Source of the DNA: Rhopalosiphum padi
Lineage: Eukaryota > Arthropoda > Insecta > Hemiptera > Aphididae
Direction of reading: 5' to 3'
Assembly: GCF_020882245.1 (NCBI RefSeq)
Contig: NC_083600.1
Coordinates: 3,472,001-3,536,000 of the forward strand
Length of the DNA: 64,000 bases
Shown here one piece after another: positions 35,081-46,334 of the stretch. The translations under genes were made by a program, and so were the position numbers. Every line of letters begins with the position of its first letter. Position 1 is the first letter of the stretch. Under the pieces are notes generated by a model. The model did no database searches, was not told the DNA's origin, and was given only the letters and a program-made list of their open reading frames with translations.

Positions 35081-37582
35081 TAAAAGTTAAAATATAGGTA
35101 ATTATTTCATATTTGTGTACCTACATAAGTATGTAATTAGTAAATAAATTGACAAAATAAAGGTACATATACATTCTATCAGTTACAGAATTAAATAAAT
35201 TCGACCGGGAAATTTATTTGACCTGCAGACATCAAATTTGTTTTGTCCTGGATGTATTAATTAATTTAGGGTATAAATGAATGCTTATTTTGAAGTTTTA
35301 TTGATGAAACTGTCATCAAATTATTAATTTCTTAGAAAATTAACTCATATTTTGCGCAAAAAACAGAATACTTACATATAGTAAAAAATGTAAAAAGTTT
35401 TTTTTTAATATAATAAATCACTTTTATTTTAAATAATATAAATTATGTCTTCAAAATCAATATTATTTTATACATTATTATTTATTATTTTTTACAGCCA
35501 TAAAACAGGAACGCCTCTAATTATTAACTATAATAAATAACAGCCCGTTGTACTGCGAATTGCGGTCCACCAGGAAAAGTCAACTACTGAATTTTATAGA
35601 TTTAGTTATCAATGTTATCATACAATTCTTGTTTGACATAAAAAATATTCAAAACACTCCAACAGTAAGAGTCATCCTGGTATATACATGTTAACAATAA
35701 TAATTTATTAAAATGAGAATAACCTGTGTCTTTATATATTCACACGCAGAACGCAGGATCCATGATATTTGATCCTTAAAAATTAACATTATAACGGCCT
35801 TTTTTTGTACAATTAACCTAAAAAATTATGCAGGGGTTGGTTTTGGTACCTTTAGTCTATACAATATTTCAACAATGTGATACTTTTTTCTGCCATAATT
35901 TAATTGTTGTAATTTGTCATCAAGGCAGCTGCTTATATTTTATAAAGGTCTGAATCTATCACTGCAGTTAATTGTGATACATATATATTGCATGATGCCT
36001 GTATCTTTTTTTTATAAAACTATTACAAAACTGTGTATATAAGAACAAACTATGTATGTATGATGTATCTAATAATTATTAAATTAATAATGAACAAATT
36101 AATGAAATGTTACTTATATTATATAGTCATATAGATAGGTACCTAACTATAAATTTTACAAAATAATAAATATAAATACTTAGTACTTACCAAATCTTCT
36201 ATGATATCGAAACTATTATTTTTGTAACAATGTTGATTGTAATCTCACAAAAATAATATTTTAGCATATTAGTATAGCATATAGCTATATTTGTACAATA
36301 TTTGGACAATTTTAAAATCTTAAGTACCATTTTTGTTTTTAGTAGGTAATTTGAATATTTGAATATAATATAATATTTAAGTATTCAGTGGTTTTAATAA
36401 TAATGTGGAGCAGCTGGTTTGGACAATGAAAACTTTATTATATTACCATAAAAATTGAGTTAAATTAAAAATGAATTTTAGACTATGACTATTTTTATCA
36501 TTTTCATTTATAAATATACCTATCGAAATATACTTAGATTATTGTACACGGTGCATCATTATACATACCTATACATGTTGAATACGTGAATTATAAATAT
36601 TATGAGAATTTTTCTTCACCTGATTTGTTTACTTATATGCATTATTTATTTACTTATATTAAATTTATTAAAATATTGCAGTATAGATTGCATGCTTTTT
36701 CATTGATGTATATAGTTATTTCTATTTTTTACATTATAAACAAATCAATATTTCTATATTTATTACAATAAGTATCAATTGTTGTTTTAATATATGTATT
36801 TATATTTACTATAGTTGACTGTAAATTTGTTGGCACCGTCTGGTACCTACCTACCGTTTTCAGAAAATGTTCACTAACTGGTAATGTTGCGAACAATTTA
36901 CAAACGCTATACTAACATGGACAAAAAGCTGAATGTTCCCTTACAGCCACCCACAGCGAATGACTTAGAATATAAGTATATTACTAAATGATAAATCCAA
37001 AAATACATCAGAAAATAAATTATGATATATTAGCCTTGGCAATTAGCGTAACATGTTGAAAACCAATGTGGCGTTATTGTAGCATCCGGATGCTAAGCTA
37101 TATCTGACCACGATTGCACATTGCATTAATATTAATTATATAAAATTGTTATCATTTTGATATTAGTAAAATAAAAAAAATTATACCGTTATATATTCTT
37201 GTCTCCACTGGAATGAAATGAAAACTAAAGTTGTAATTTTTAATTCATATTGAAGCACATTCGATTCATATTTGGAATTCATGAATATAATGAATTAAAT
37301 TAAAGTTGGGTCGGGATTAGGGGTTTTATGCGTTATACTAGTGGTTCAAATTGAAAACAGAATATCCCAGTGAAATTAAAAGCTTATAAGTTATTATTTT
37401 ATGAATATGGTAAGCGAGTTCAAACAAAATTAAAATAATTCAATATTTTGAATCTACAAAATGAACGAGGACATCATTATAAATTAACTATGGTATTATT
37501 ACACCGATATATAGCACCAAATATGCAGAATATTAGTGTTTAAAATGCTTAGGTAGTAATTTATTAATAAATAATAAAATTT
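35081..37582. other. Intergenic, no gene seen
   Basis: AT-rich with scattered A/T runs; no coding or repeat structure I can support. Confidence 0.5.
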
Positions 37583-39800
37583 GATTTTTTTTTTAACTCT
37601 TCGTTGTAATATATATAGTTTTCGATTTTTTTCCTTTCAAAATGATTCAATTTAATTATCAGTAGTGAATAGTCAAAACTATTAAATGCTTTTTCGAAAT
37701 CTGTAAAAACAGTATCTATTTGAGATCCTTCTGAAAAAGACTCGATAATTTTGTGTTTAAAAATATCTAAATTTGTTATAGTAGATCGTTTTTTACGAAA
37801 ACCATGTTAAACATTAGATAAAAACTGTTAATGATATGAGATATTGTTTTATTCATTAAATTTGAAAATATTTTTGTTAATATCGAAATCTTTGAAATGG
37901 TGCGATAATTTGTTACAGAAGAAGCGACCTTTCTTGAAAATCGAGGAAATATATTCAGTTTTCCAGATATAAGGAATTATAGCAGATTTTAATGACTGAT
38001 TGAAAATAATAGTTATGAGGAGTGCAAGAATAAAATGATATTCATATAAAAATTTGACTGATAAATTATCATGGCCCATCGCCAGATTTGGTTTTAAATT
38101 ATTGAGTTGATCAAAGACATCTGTAAGTACCTATTATATTAATATTATAAATACAGAAATTCATTGGTTTAAGTAATAAGTGGACAATTTGATAGGGGTA
38201 TAGAACACCTACATATGATACATATACAGGGTGATTTTTTTTATCATAAAACACTCATTATTTCAAAAAGTATTTATGTTTTTGAAAACATTATTTTACA
38301 TAGTTTCAAGTTGTTAAAAAGTCTACGTTTTTATTAAAAAATTATATTTTTAAGAAGAATCACCCCGTAGAGTATATACTTGAAAAAAAATTATCATAAA
38401 GGTCATTTATATCTTGCACTTTATCTATTATTATAATTAACATTATTTGAAAATGGGTTTTGAGATTTTTTGTATGAAAATTTTTTTAAATGTATTTAAG
38501 ATAATTGATTATTGAATTTTGTACATTATTGTTTATGACGTTTATGTACCTAATTAGTATAGTCCCTGTCTCTTAATTTTTTAAATTTATTTCTAAAGTT
38601 GGAAAATTTTATATAATCAGAAATATGATTTGATTCCTTAAAAGCGTAATTATATAATTTCTTTTCTTTAATAATACATAGTAATTCATGGCTAAACAAT
38701 TTAGGGAAATTATATAATGAGTAGATAATGTAAATGTTGGAATAAATTAAATTATAATTGAAAAAAATGTTTGAGTAAAATAAATTTATATTAGAATTTA
38801 TATCGTTGTATTGATAGACAATCCATTCATAGCACTCATTTTAGTAATAATTTGTTTATAATTGGCTTTATTCCAGTCAAACATGATTTCAATATTGGTT
38901 AGGTTATTAACACAACGAAAGGGCGATGAATAGTTTATAATAATAAATGAAGGGTGATGCAAATCAACATTAGCAATAGGTTAACTATTTAATGATATTA
39001 TATACAAGAATTAGAGTTTGTTATGACATAATCGAGCAAAATTGTATTTATATTCAAAACATTATTAATTTGTTTAAAATTTAAAAACGAAAAATTGTTT
39101 AAGAAAACAGAATTTTTGTTACAGGAAGCTATGGATGGTAAATTAAAATCACCTAGCAATAGAAAATCTGGTAAATTCACGTTGCAAAGGAGTACGATCT
39201 GGGGAAATACGTATATCAGTCCATTTAGGTGATCTACGGAGTTTTATTTGACCACGTAGAACTGAAAAAGTATCACCGGTATTTGAAAGAGTGATTTTTA
39301 GTGGACAACGGGGATGTTGCAACATGATTTTTGATCATTGGTAGATTTAAATCAACATCATTCAATAAATAATTTAATTGTGCCGTATTTGAGAAATAGG
39401 TAGGGTTCTTAGGATTATATATTATGTCCAGGTAAATTAAAAATAATTTCATTTTTAGCTTTTGATTGATAATCATTAAATTAATTTAATACCTATTTAA
39501 AGATCTAAAGCTGGAGAATGTGTTTTGCGTTTAAGCGAGATAACATTTTGCTCAAATAAATTAAAATGGTTTTTTAATTGACTGTTTTCAGTTTCTAACT
39601 TTGAGAACTACGAGTATTAGCTTAAATATTGTCAAATTTTGTCTTAAGTTCATCGATTTTCTCATTAAATGATTTTTAATGTTTTACCTTGATCATTGAT
39701 TGCATTTATTGATTTATTTCAAGTAGACTTAGGTAATTATTTTATTCATAATTTATAGTGTTTGCAATATCGTTTAATTTGGATTTCATTGTGGGGAAAA
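37583..39800 (-). mobile_element. Non-LTR retrotransposon relic (endonuclease plus RT), minus strand
   Basis: On the minus strand, 5' to 3': a coiled-coil-like segment near 39600-39690 (NEKIDELKTKFDNI-like, possibly ORF1); endonuclease fragments near 39380 (IYLDIIYNPKNPTYF) and 39170 (FLLLGDFNLPSI); a linker near 38580-38640 (FSNFRNKFKKLRDRDY); and RT fingers near 37870-38060 (DNLSVKFLYEY, FNQSLKSAIIPYIWK, SIFKKG). A palm segment near 37640-37760 contains FEKAFDSF-like sequence. Poly-T at 37583-37593 is the likely 3' tail. Many frameshifts and stops; the end of ORF2 is missing. It is interrupted by a mariner-type MITE. Confidence 0.8.
38227..38367. mobile_element. Mariner-like MITE nested in the retrotransposon relic
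   Basis: 141 bp starting CAGGGTGATT and ending AATCACCCCG, with TA on both sides (38225-38226 and 38368-38369). The terminal repeat extends about 18 bp imperfectly. A similar single end (CAGAGTGATTCAAAAA) occurs at about 62042. It lies between the RT fingers and linker pieces of the retrotransposon, so it inserted later. Confidence 0.8.
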
Positions 39801-40206
39801 TGTAAAAGTTATAAAATAAGACTAAATAATGATAATACAATTAGCCGATATAAAAAATGAACATTTAGCCGAAAGCGATAAGCGAGCAATTACATTGCAT
39901 TAGCACATAATACGTCTGAACTCTCTGAACAGTTATTAGGTCACACTATTACAACAATATATTATGAATTATGATGTAAATAATAATAAATAAATACTAA
40001 CATTGATTATAAATACTAGTATTTATAATTAATGGTACTAATATAATAATTAAATAAATGTAATATTTTTGGCAAAAATCAATTTAATCTATCATATTAC
40101 TATTACTATAATAACAATTACTAATATAAAAATATTATACAATATACTTAGTAATATAGGTCGATACACTGTCTTCGCCCCAAATAATTGTGTTAGATTA
40201 TCATGA
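39801..40206. other. Intergenic, no gene seen
   Basis: AT-rich spacer between the retrotransposon relic and the ORF cluster. Confidence 0.45.
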
Positions 40207-40749
40207 TTTGGATTTATACCGTTTATTTTCAATCACGATGAAATTTTTAAAATTGTAAATAGTGTCCGTACGTTTGGCGTGGTGTCCAACAAAGTAATTG
40301 GTAAAAACCCTCGGTCTGGTGTAATTTGTTCGTTGTGTTTTAAAAACAAAACCAAGTCACAAAATATAGTTGTATCCGAATCCGTGGCTTTTGCTTGTTG
40401 TTTCTCGTGTTTGCAACTTCTAAATGACCGCATTAGAGACAATATAAACACATTCGAAGAGATACAGGGCATATTATTGAAAACAATTAATGAGAGGTAT
40501 AGACATCCGCTGTTATTTAAATCACAAAATTGTTTCTTAGATCCCATGTTTCCGGCAATGAAATCGACAACTGTTGTATATACAACCACGTTAAATAAAT
40601 ACTCACCAAATTATGGTGAAAATTACCCTTACTTGAATTTTTCAATAACTTGTGTAAAACTTATAACTGGTCGAGTGGCAGCAGCGATAGTAACAGCAGC
40701 TATAGTACTATGCCTTATAGTATGCTTCCTAAAAAACCCAAACGTGTAA
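40207..40749 (+). CDS. Orphan Cys-rich tail-anchored ORF; possible endogenous nudivirus Ac81-like
   Basis: Open for 180 codons with no in-frame ATG in its first two thirds; the first alternative start is GTG at 40279. Seen: CSLC followed about 27 residues later by CCFSC, which looks like a metal-binding pair; then a helical stretch (LLNDRIRDNINTFEEIQ); and a C-terminal membrane segment RVAAAIVTAAIVLCLIVCF ending four to five residues before the stop. Cysteines in paired motifs plus a C-terminal anchor recall the Ac81 family of baculoviruses and nudiviruses, and endogenous nudivirus-like sequences are known in hemipterans. That match is from general resemblance only. Alternatives: an exon of an orphan host gene, or a decayed gene that has lost its start. 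The length of the open frame argues against chance in such AT-rich DNA. Confidence 0.45.
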   Translation, partial: FGFIPFIFNHDEIFKIVNSVRTFGVVSNKVIGKNPRSGVICSLCFKNKTKSQNIVVSESVAFACCFSCLQLLNDRIRDNINTFEEIQGILLKTINERYRHPLLFKSQNCFLDPMFPAMKSTTVVYTTTLNKYSPNYGENYPYLNFSITCVKLITGRVAAAIVTAAIVLCLIVCFLKNPNV

Positions 40750-41835
40750 CTTTTTCTAAATCCAAATAGGCTTATTGTTTTTATGCACTATGCCACTATT
40801 ATATATCATACGCGTCAAATATAATCATTGTAATATTATTGTATATATTTTTTTTTATAAAATTTGATGTGGATATATTTAACTATTTTATAATAATCAT
40901 TTGTACTTTTATTATTTGTATTTTTTTTAAAAATAGTTTGTAATATTTTATTAGTTACATATTATGTCGTATACGTCATGCAATGGCTTGACGTATAGAA
41001 TAGGTATTTCGGTCTCCGATTTCCAAACCGTCAAACAAGTAGTATCGATAAAATAAATATTATATAATAGCACAATGAAACAATAATTAAAAGATATTAA
41101 AATAAACAGTTGTTAGCCGTAACACATCATGACTCCCTGATCACTCCGTCTTTTCGCCGTCGTCGGTATATATACAACATTACAACATATACATATATTA
41201 TACAGATATTATATATGTTTTTAAAAATTTGTATAGGTATGTTTAACTATTTTATAATAATCACTTGTACTTTAATTATTTGTATTTTTAAAATAATTTG
41301 TAATATTTTATTAGTTACATATATAATATATAATAATAAGACTGTCTATATCCGTAAAACATATTATTATTGTTATTTATAAAAATTATTTTTTTTCCAT
41401 GTGCATATATGTATAACTATAAACAAGAGTTTACTACTATAACTAAAAATTGATATTTGGTATTTTTTTAAATTTTCATACTAAATTTTGATAGTGTCTC
41501 ATAATATGAGACATTATATCATATGTCAAAAACATATTAATATATTTATGTTTTATAATTTAATTTATAATAAAATGCATGTAACGATATATAGTATGGA
41601 TGGTTTGAGCAGCGTAATATCTATCATTATGGTTTTTTTTAGTATTTGTACAGGCTGAAAAAATAAAAAAGTATAAGTAATAAGTATACAAATTGATAAA
41701 TATGTGTGTGCGGCTTTGGGATTGTAGGACCAAATTCTTATCGACGTGCGTGCGTAAATTATTGTATAGAAACTCCACCGTTGAACTTATAATACGAACA
41801 TACATTATATACACCCGATATCGGTATATAGCATT
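40750..41835. other. Spacer with partial direct repeat
   Basis: AT-rich. The stretch TTTAACTATTTTATAATAATCA TTTGTAC (about 40878-40905) recurs closely at about 41238-41266, followed in both places by TTTGTATTTTT and TTTGTAATATTTTATTAGTTACATAT, so about 100 bp is duplicated 360 bp apart. No gene recognised. Confidence 0.55.
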
Positions 41836-42018
41836 ATGTGTGTGTACATGATGCGTGTTCATAATTTCAACGGGACCATTATTAATGGGTGGAAGTACGG
41901 ATGGTTGGCATCAATACCGAAAATGTTTCAATGTTTTCCGCACATCGAATTAGAAAAGTGTACACGTCTTATATATTTCACTATTTTATTGCTTTTTTAT
42001 ACAGTTATTAATTTATAG
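41836..42018 (+). CDS. Small orphan ORF with C-terminal hydrophobic segment
   Basis: 60 residues from the first ATG; a second ATG (MMRVHNFNG) is four codons in. The end, LIYFTILLLFYTVINL, is a plausible membrane anchor. The middle (GWKYGWLASIPKMF) is Trp-rich with mixed codon use, unlike the background. No family recognised. It may be part of the same insertion as the neighbouring ORFs, or chance. Confidence 0.25.
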   Translation: MCVYMMRVHNFNGTIINGWKYGWLASIPKMFQCFPHIELEKCTRLIYFTILLLFYTVINL

Positions 42019-42113
42019 TGTATATGTGCGTGTATGTGTGTAATCACAGTTTTCATCACTACTTGACCGTCTTATCTTTTCAACGTTAATAAATACGCTA
42101 CTTTTTTTCAACA

Positions 42114-43180
42114 ATGGTTGATGATTCAAAATATATCGAGAACCGTTACTAAGCCTTGGACCACAGCAAAAGTCATCCAGATCGCATACCGCTGCCGAGC
42201 AAAATTCGCGCCAAGGAAACCATACGTTTGTGGAACTATGATGTTCACGAAGTTTCGACCATCAGGTATATAATTAGAGATGTATCTAAACTTGAACATA
42301 CTTTTTTTTCATTGAAAATTTCTGAAAATTTTAGCTTTAATGTATTTTTCTTGACTTATTAATTAATTTTTAATATATTAAATTAATTTTTAAATATATT
42401 CAAATACTTTATAAAATTTCTGTTTCATTTTTATTTAATTGTAACAAGTATATAATATCAGAGTCAAACAAAACACTTATAATAAAAAAATTATAATTTG
42501 GGTAAAATTGTGAAAGTGACTTAAACAATAAATTATAAAAAAATCAATAATTGTAGCAAAACGATCATACACTCAACATTTATATTGATGTAAAAATACA
42601 ACATTTTTAATAAAAGAAAAAAATGCACATTTATTACCGAGTTAAATATTATTTATTGATATAATATATTTTTAATTATTTGTATTTTGAATTTACTATT
42701 TATTATGTTCAATATAATAACACCAAAATAATATTAAAATGGGTATAAATGGTAATAAAATTATATAGTACATAGTTAAAAATATAATTATGAATATATG
42801 AAGAATAATATAATTATAAGTTATAAGTTATAACTATAACTATATAATATCAAAAGATTTATTTGATAAGAAATTAATATGATAAATTATAAAATTTTCA
42901 AAATTTTCACGAAAATGTATATCACTAGGTATAATACTTCGGGTATTGAAGAACATCCGTATTTAAACACGTCGTACTTTCGGGCCAGAGAAAAGCTATA
43001 ACAAAACAAACGGGCCGAATGGGCTGCGTCAGAGGAACGCGACCGGTTGAAAGAAAAAGCGGAAAAAAATCAAAAATTGGAAAAAGAAACCGAACGCAAG
43101 AAAAAATGGCTGAAAAAGCGGAACGTAAAGAAATACAATTGGCCAAAGAAAAAGAAAGAGAAAAACGTAGAAAATTATAA
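42114..43180 (+). pseudogene. Spliced Lys/Glu-rich coiled-coil pseudogene, unrecognised
   Basis: Two putative exons. 42114-42265 starts ATG (MVDDSKYIENRY), has an in-frame TAA at about 42150, then runs to a donor AG|GTATAT through IPLPSKIRAKETIRLWNYD. The second begins after an acceptor at 42927-42928 in matching phase (YNTSGIEEHPYLNTSYFRA), hits TAA near 43000, and continues as a Lys/Glu-rich helix (EERDRLKEKAEKNQKLEKE). A run of A near 43105 shifts the frame; the remainder (KAERKEIQLAKEKEREKRR) ends at TAA 43178-43180. Two stops, one shift and a kept intron suggest a decayed gene copy, not a processed one. Codons are GC-richer than the flanks. I do not recognise the family. Confidence 0.5.
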
Positions 43181-43459
43181 GTGTCGTACGCGTTTAAAAA
43201 AATGATTAATTAATCTCATCATTAAAATACACACGCACGTGCATATTAGATAGTACTACGTCCAACTATAACGTCCAAAAAATACTACCTCAATTTTTAC
43301 CGTTCACGTGCACAAATTCTCGACAATACTACAGTCCTCGTATGCCGCCGATTCGTACACACCCACATTGATTTCATTCAACCGCAAACAGTCACCGTTG
43401 CTGTTTCTGATACATATTTTTTTGGTAATATTAAAAAAAAAAAAAAAAATTCAGTAACA

Positions 43460-43675
43460 ATGTGTAAAACCTACGAGTGCAGAATCAATGACACGCTCGT
43501 CATAATGATCGTGGTGATCGTTATCCAGGTGAGCTCCAGAAACGACTCCGAGTCCAAGACAAATCACAATAAGATGTTGAAGCGATCCATGGAAATTGTC
43601 AAAACCACAAAACACGACAACGACATTGTATTTCGAAATCCATGTGTCATGTTTAAAAACCCTCCTAACTACTAA
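43460..43675 (+). CDS. Small secreted or membrane orphan protein candidate
   Basis: 71 residues from ATG to TAA. After a short start (MCKTYECRINDT) comes a hydrophobic run LVIMIVVIVIQVSS, like a signal peptide or anchor, then a polar basic region with NKMLKRSMEI and an end CVMFKNPPNY. Many codons end in C or G (ATC GTG GTG ATC), unlike the AT-rich surroundings, which favours a real coding sequence. No homologue recognised. Options: a lineage-specific secreted peptide, or part of the neighbouring insertion. Confidence 0.4.
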   Translation: MCKTYECRINDTLVIMIVVIVIQVSSRNDSESKTNHNKMLKRSMEIVKTTKHDNDIVFRNPCVMFKNPPNY

Positions 43676-43896
43676 ATACTCTAAACATAAAATTAACTAC
43701 CTATAATACGATTATATTATGGTGACTGTTAATGTTAAATATCTGTATCGGGCGGGACAAAAAGTATTGTATCGGACTCTATGTGTACAGACACTATTAT
43801 AATATTATATACACTTTTATATTATGGCGACAATATTGCGACCCTTATTTTTCTCTGAAACGTTTAACAACAAAAATAATAATAATAATATTGTCA

Positions 43897-43937
<41 letters not shown>

Positions 43938-44480
43938 TATTATACTTATATTTTTTTTTGGTAACGGGAATAGAATAAAACAATTTACTACTAGTATACA
44001 CTAAAACATTTTGTAAGATTTTTTTCGGGTACGACGTCTATGCCGTCCCCAATGTCTATCTCATTCTGTATAGATGTTATTACCCTAAAGCATACATACT
44101 ATAGTGCGGTTAAATTAAATGAAAACTTAACATAATATCACATTAATATTGTGTAAGGGTTTGAATTTAAAATTCTAATGAAATTCGTAGAAATCATGAT
44201 TTATTTTTTTGACATACCTATTGTATAGGGCGTAAAAACAATTATTTATCATTTAATTTACATTTAACTCATCCATTACAGTGATTTACTCAATGTTGAG
44301 GTACATCCAATACCTACTGACAGTATTAAATATTTTATTAATTTCAGCAGGATGTATATTATATTATGTGGTCACATAATAAGTATACGAATTATCTCTA
44401 TTATTTTTTTATAAGGAAAAATTGAAAACAGCACAAATTTAATTTTTATAAGATTTTTTGTCCCCCCTCCTTTAGAAATT
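43676..44480. other. Intergenic, no gene seen
   Basis: AT-rich; contains the AT microsatellite and leads into a solo transposon end. Confidence 0.45.
43898..43931. repeat. (AT)n microsatellite
   Basis: About 16 uninterrupted AT units. Confidence 0.93.
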
Positions 44481-44495
44481 CTGGCTACGCCACTG
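44481..44495 (-). mobile_element. Solo hAT-type terminal repeat
   Basis: CTGGCTACGCCACTG, whose complement CAGTGGCGTAGCCAG is a widespread hAT terminal repeat in insects. The preceding GTCCCCCCTCC is also typical of these MITEs. I could not find the partner end, so the element is truncated or its left end has decayed. Confidence 0.6.
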
Positions 44496-44668
44496 CACAC
44501 ACACATTGGATAATAATAATAATATGCATTATTATTATTATAATCGCTGGCTGTTTACGCACGTATCATCTCCTCCTCGACTCGCGTGCTCGAGTAATAG
44601 GACTCTCCGGACGACGGGTGTCAAATGCGATTGGTCGACAGTTGATTTTTATTATCCAAAATATGCTT

Positions 44669-44697
44669 ATAATAATAATAATAATAATAATAATAAC
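44669..44697. repeat. (AAT)n microsatellite
   Basis: About nine AAT units. Confidence 0.92.
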
Positions 44698-45377
44698 TAA
44701 ACGCTAAATACACTGATGCGTTTGCAGGATTCAGTTTAGATTTCGAACATTGCATGCGCGTGTGTGTATCGCTGCTACTGACATATTGTCACATTTTGAA
44801 TTTCTTGCATTTCATTTAACCAATCGTTTCTCGCCCGGGCATAACATAAGCAGTTTTCAAGTCGATTTCACACGAGTTTCAAGTGTGTTTCAAGTAATCG
44901 TTTTATTACACTAATCACAATTCCAGTATAGCATTATTATCGAAACACAGGTGGTTTTTTCTATAATATATAATTTTTTTTTTTATGATATCGTTGGATG
45001 TGCGTATGTGTGTGGATGCGTGAGCCTTTGTCAAATACATATACATACTACTAAACTAGTACCCCTCTATCCGAAAAACAGACTTGTACGCGTGAGTAAA
45101 CCAATACGCGTTGTTACAGTAAGACCCGTTGGGAAGGTGAGAGGGTCTGCCGTATATAAAAAAAACATATATACATATATATATATATATGAGCATACAA
45201 TGAAGGATGATTATGAGATACGATGGATTCGTACGAGAATCGGCCAGTTGACATCGACATCATCAGAGTACAATTTTGACGTTTTCCATTAGCAGCTTTA
45301 CAGAGGATTGTGGACTTCTGTCGCCTCCGCACACACACACCAAAACTATTGCTGGTGTCGCAATCAAATCTTACCCT
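44698..45377. other. Intergenic with mixed composition
   Basis: Some GC-richer stretches (44560-44880, 45060-45150) and an (AT)n tract at about 45176-45191. Open frames on both strands at 44951-45338 overlap each other and show no domain. Confidence 0.4.
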
Positions 45378-45535
45378 CGGATAAGTTTACCAGGGGAGGT
45401 AAGATTTTCCTAGGATATTTTTACCCCCATTGGGGGTATGATTATCCTAGGTTATTTTTACCGGGGGTAAAGATAACCTAGGAATATCTTACTGGGGGTA
45501 AAATTATCCTAGGAAAATCATACCCCCCGGTAAGA
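45378..45535. repeat. Nested fold-back array with four CCTAGG sites
   Basis: CCTAGG at 45409, 45446, 45477 and 45508 alternates with runs TTTTTACCCCC and GGGGGTAAA in mirrored order around a centre near 45462. The outer arms (GATTTTCCTAGGATA and TATCCTAGGAAAATC-like) and inner arms (TTATCCTAGGTTATTTTTACC against GGTAAAGATAACCTAGGAATA) can pair. The whole could form a long hairpin or cruciform, or several alternative ones. No ORF. Confidence 0.85.
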
Positions 45536-45545
45536 ATAAAAAACA

Positions 45546-46334
45546 CTAACAAATTTTGGGGAGGATTTAAATCCCCCCCCTGTTACGGCCTTGACCTAAT
45601 CTAACAAACCTCACTGTGTACATGAAACTAGGTTCAGCGTCTGAGTGAATTACTTTATGTTGGTATATACATATGTATAGGTAAATACATTTTTACTCAA
45701 ATTATACACACCCACCTACCACTTAAATATTTTTTTTTAATGTAAATAGGGAGCAGCATGGATGGTAAATTTCATCATAAGTAGGAACAAGGGTAAAGAT
45801 TTGATGAATTCTAATTCCACAGTTTAAAGCTTATTCCATTTTTATATTTTTTATATTTTATGTGCACGTGCGTACATTTTCCGTCATTTGCAATGTTATA
45901 CTCGTCAAACGGTTGGCCAGTGATGGAGATCATAATTTTTTTTATGTAACGGTACGTATAATAGTATAGTTTTCATAAGAGCGATTGACCACAGCGATTA
46001 GAAAAAATAGTTTATCAATTATATTTCACTGAGTACATAATGTATTATAATACTATACTATTCTGAATCTCGTTATTCAGTATAAAATAAATATTGTTTA
46101 AATATTGTATGTCGTTAATTGACATTTTTAACATACATAAATAAATTATATATATAAAATGTAATTGGTAATTTTACAAAATTATACCAAAATATACCTA
46201 TACAAAAATAAGTAGTTACATAAATTGTATTTATATTTTGAGAACTATCTGAATGTGGCTATAAATCGTACAAATGTAAAGTTTAAACTTAAACATAAAC
46301 AACATAATATGAGTTATTATACACATATGTAAAT
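45546..46334. other. Intergenic, no gene seen
   Basis: Begins with GGATTTAAATCCCCCCCC, like the ends of aphid MITEs, then AT-rich sequence. Confidence 0.4.

Noticed and set aside
40233..40589. 118-residue minus-strand ORF
   Set aside because: Lies antisense to the longer plus-strand Cys-rich ORF, which has ordered motifs and a membrane anchor; this strand shows none.
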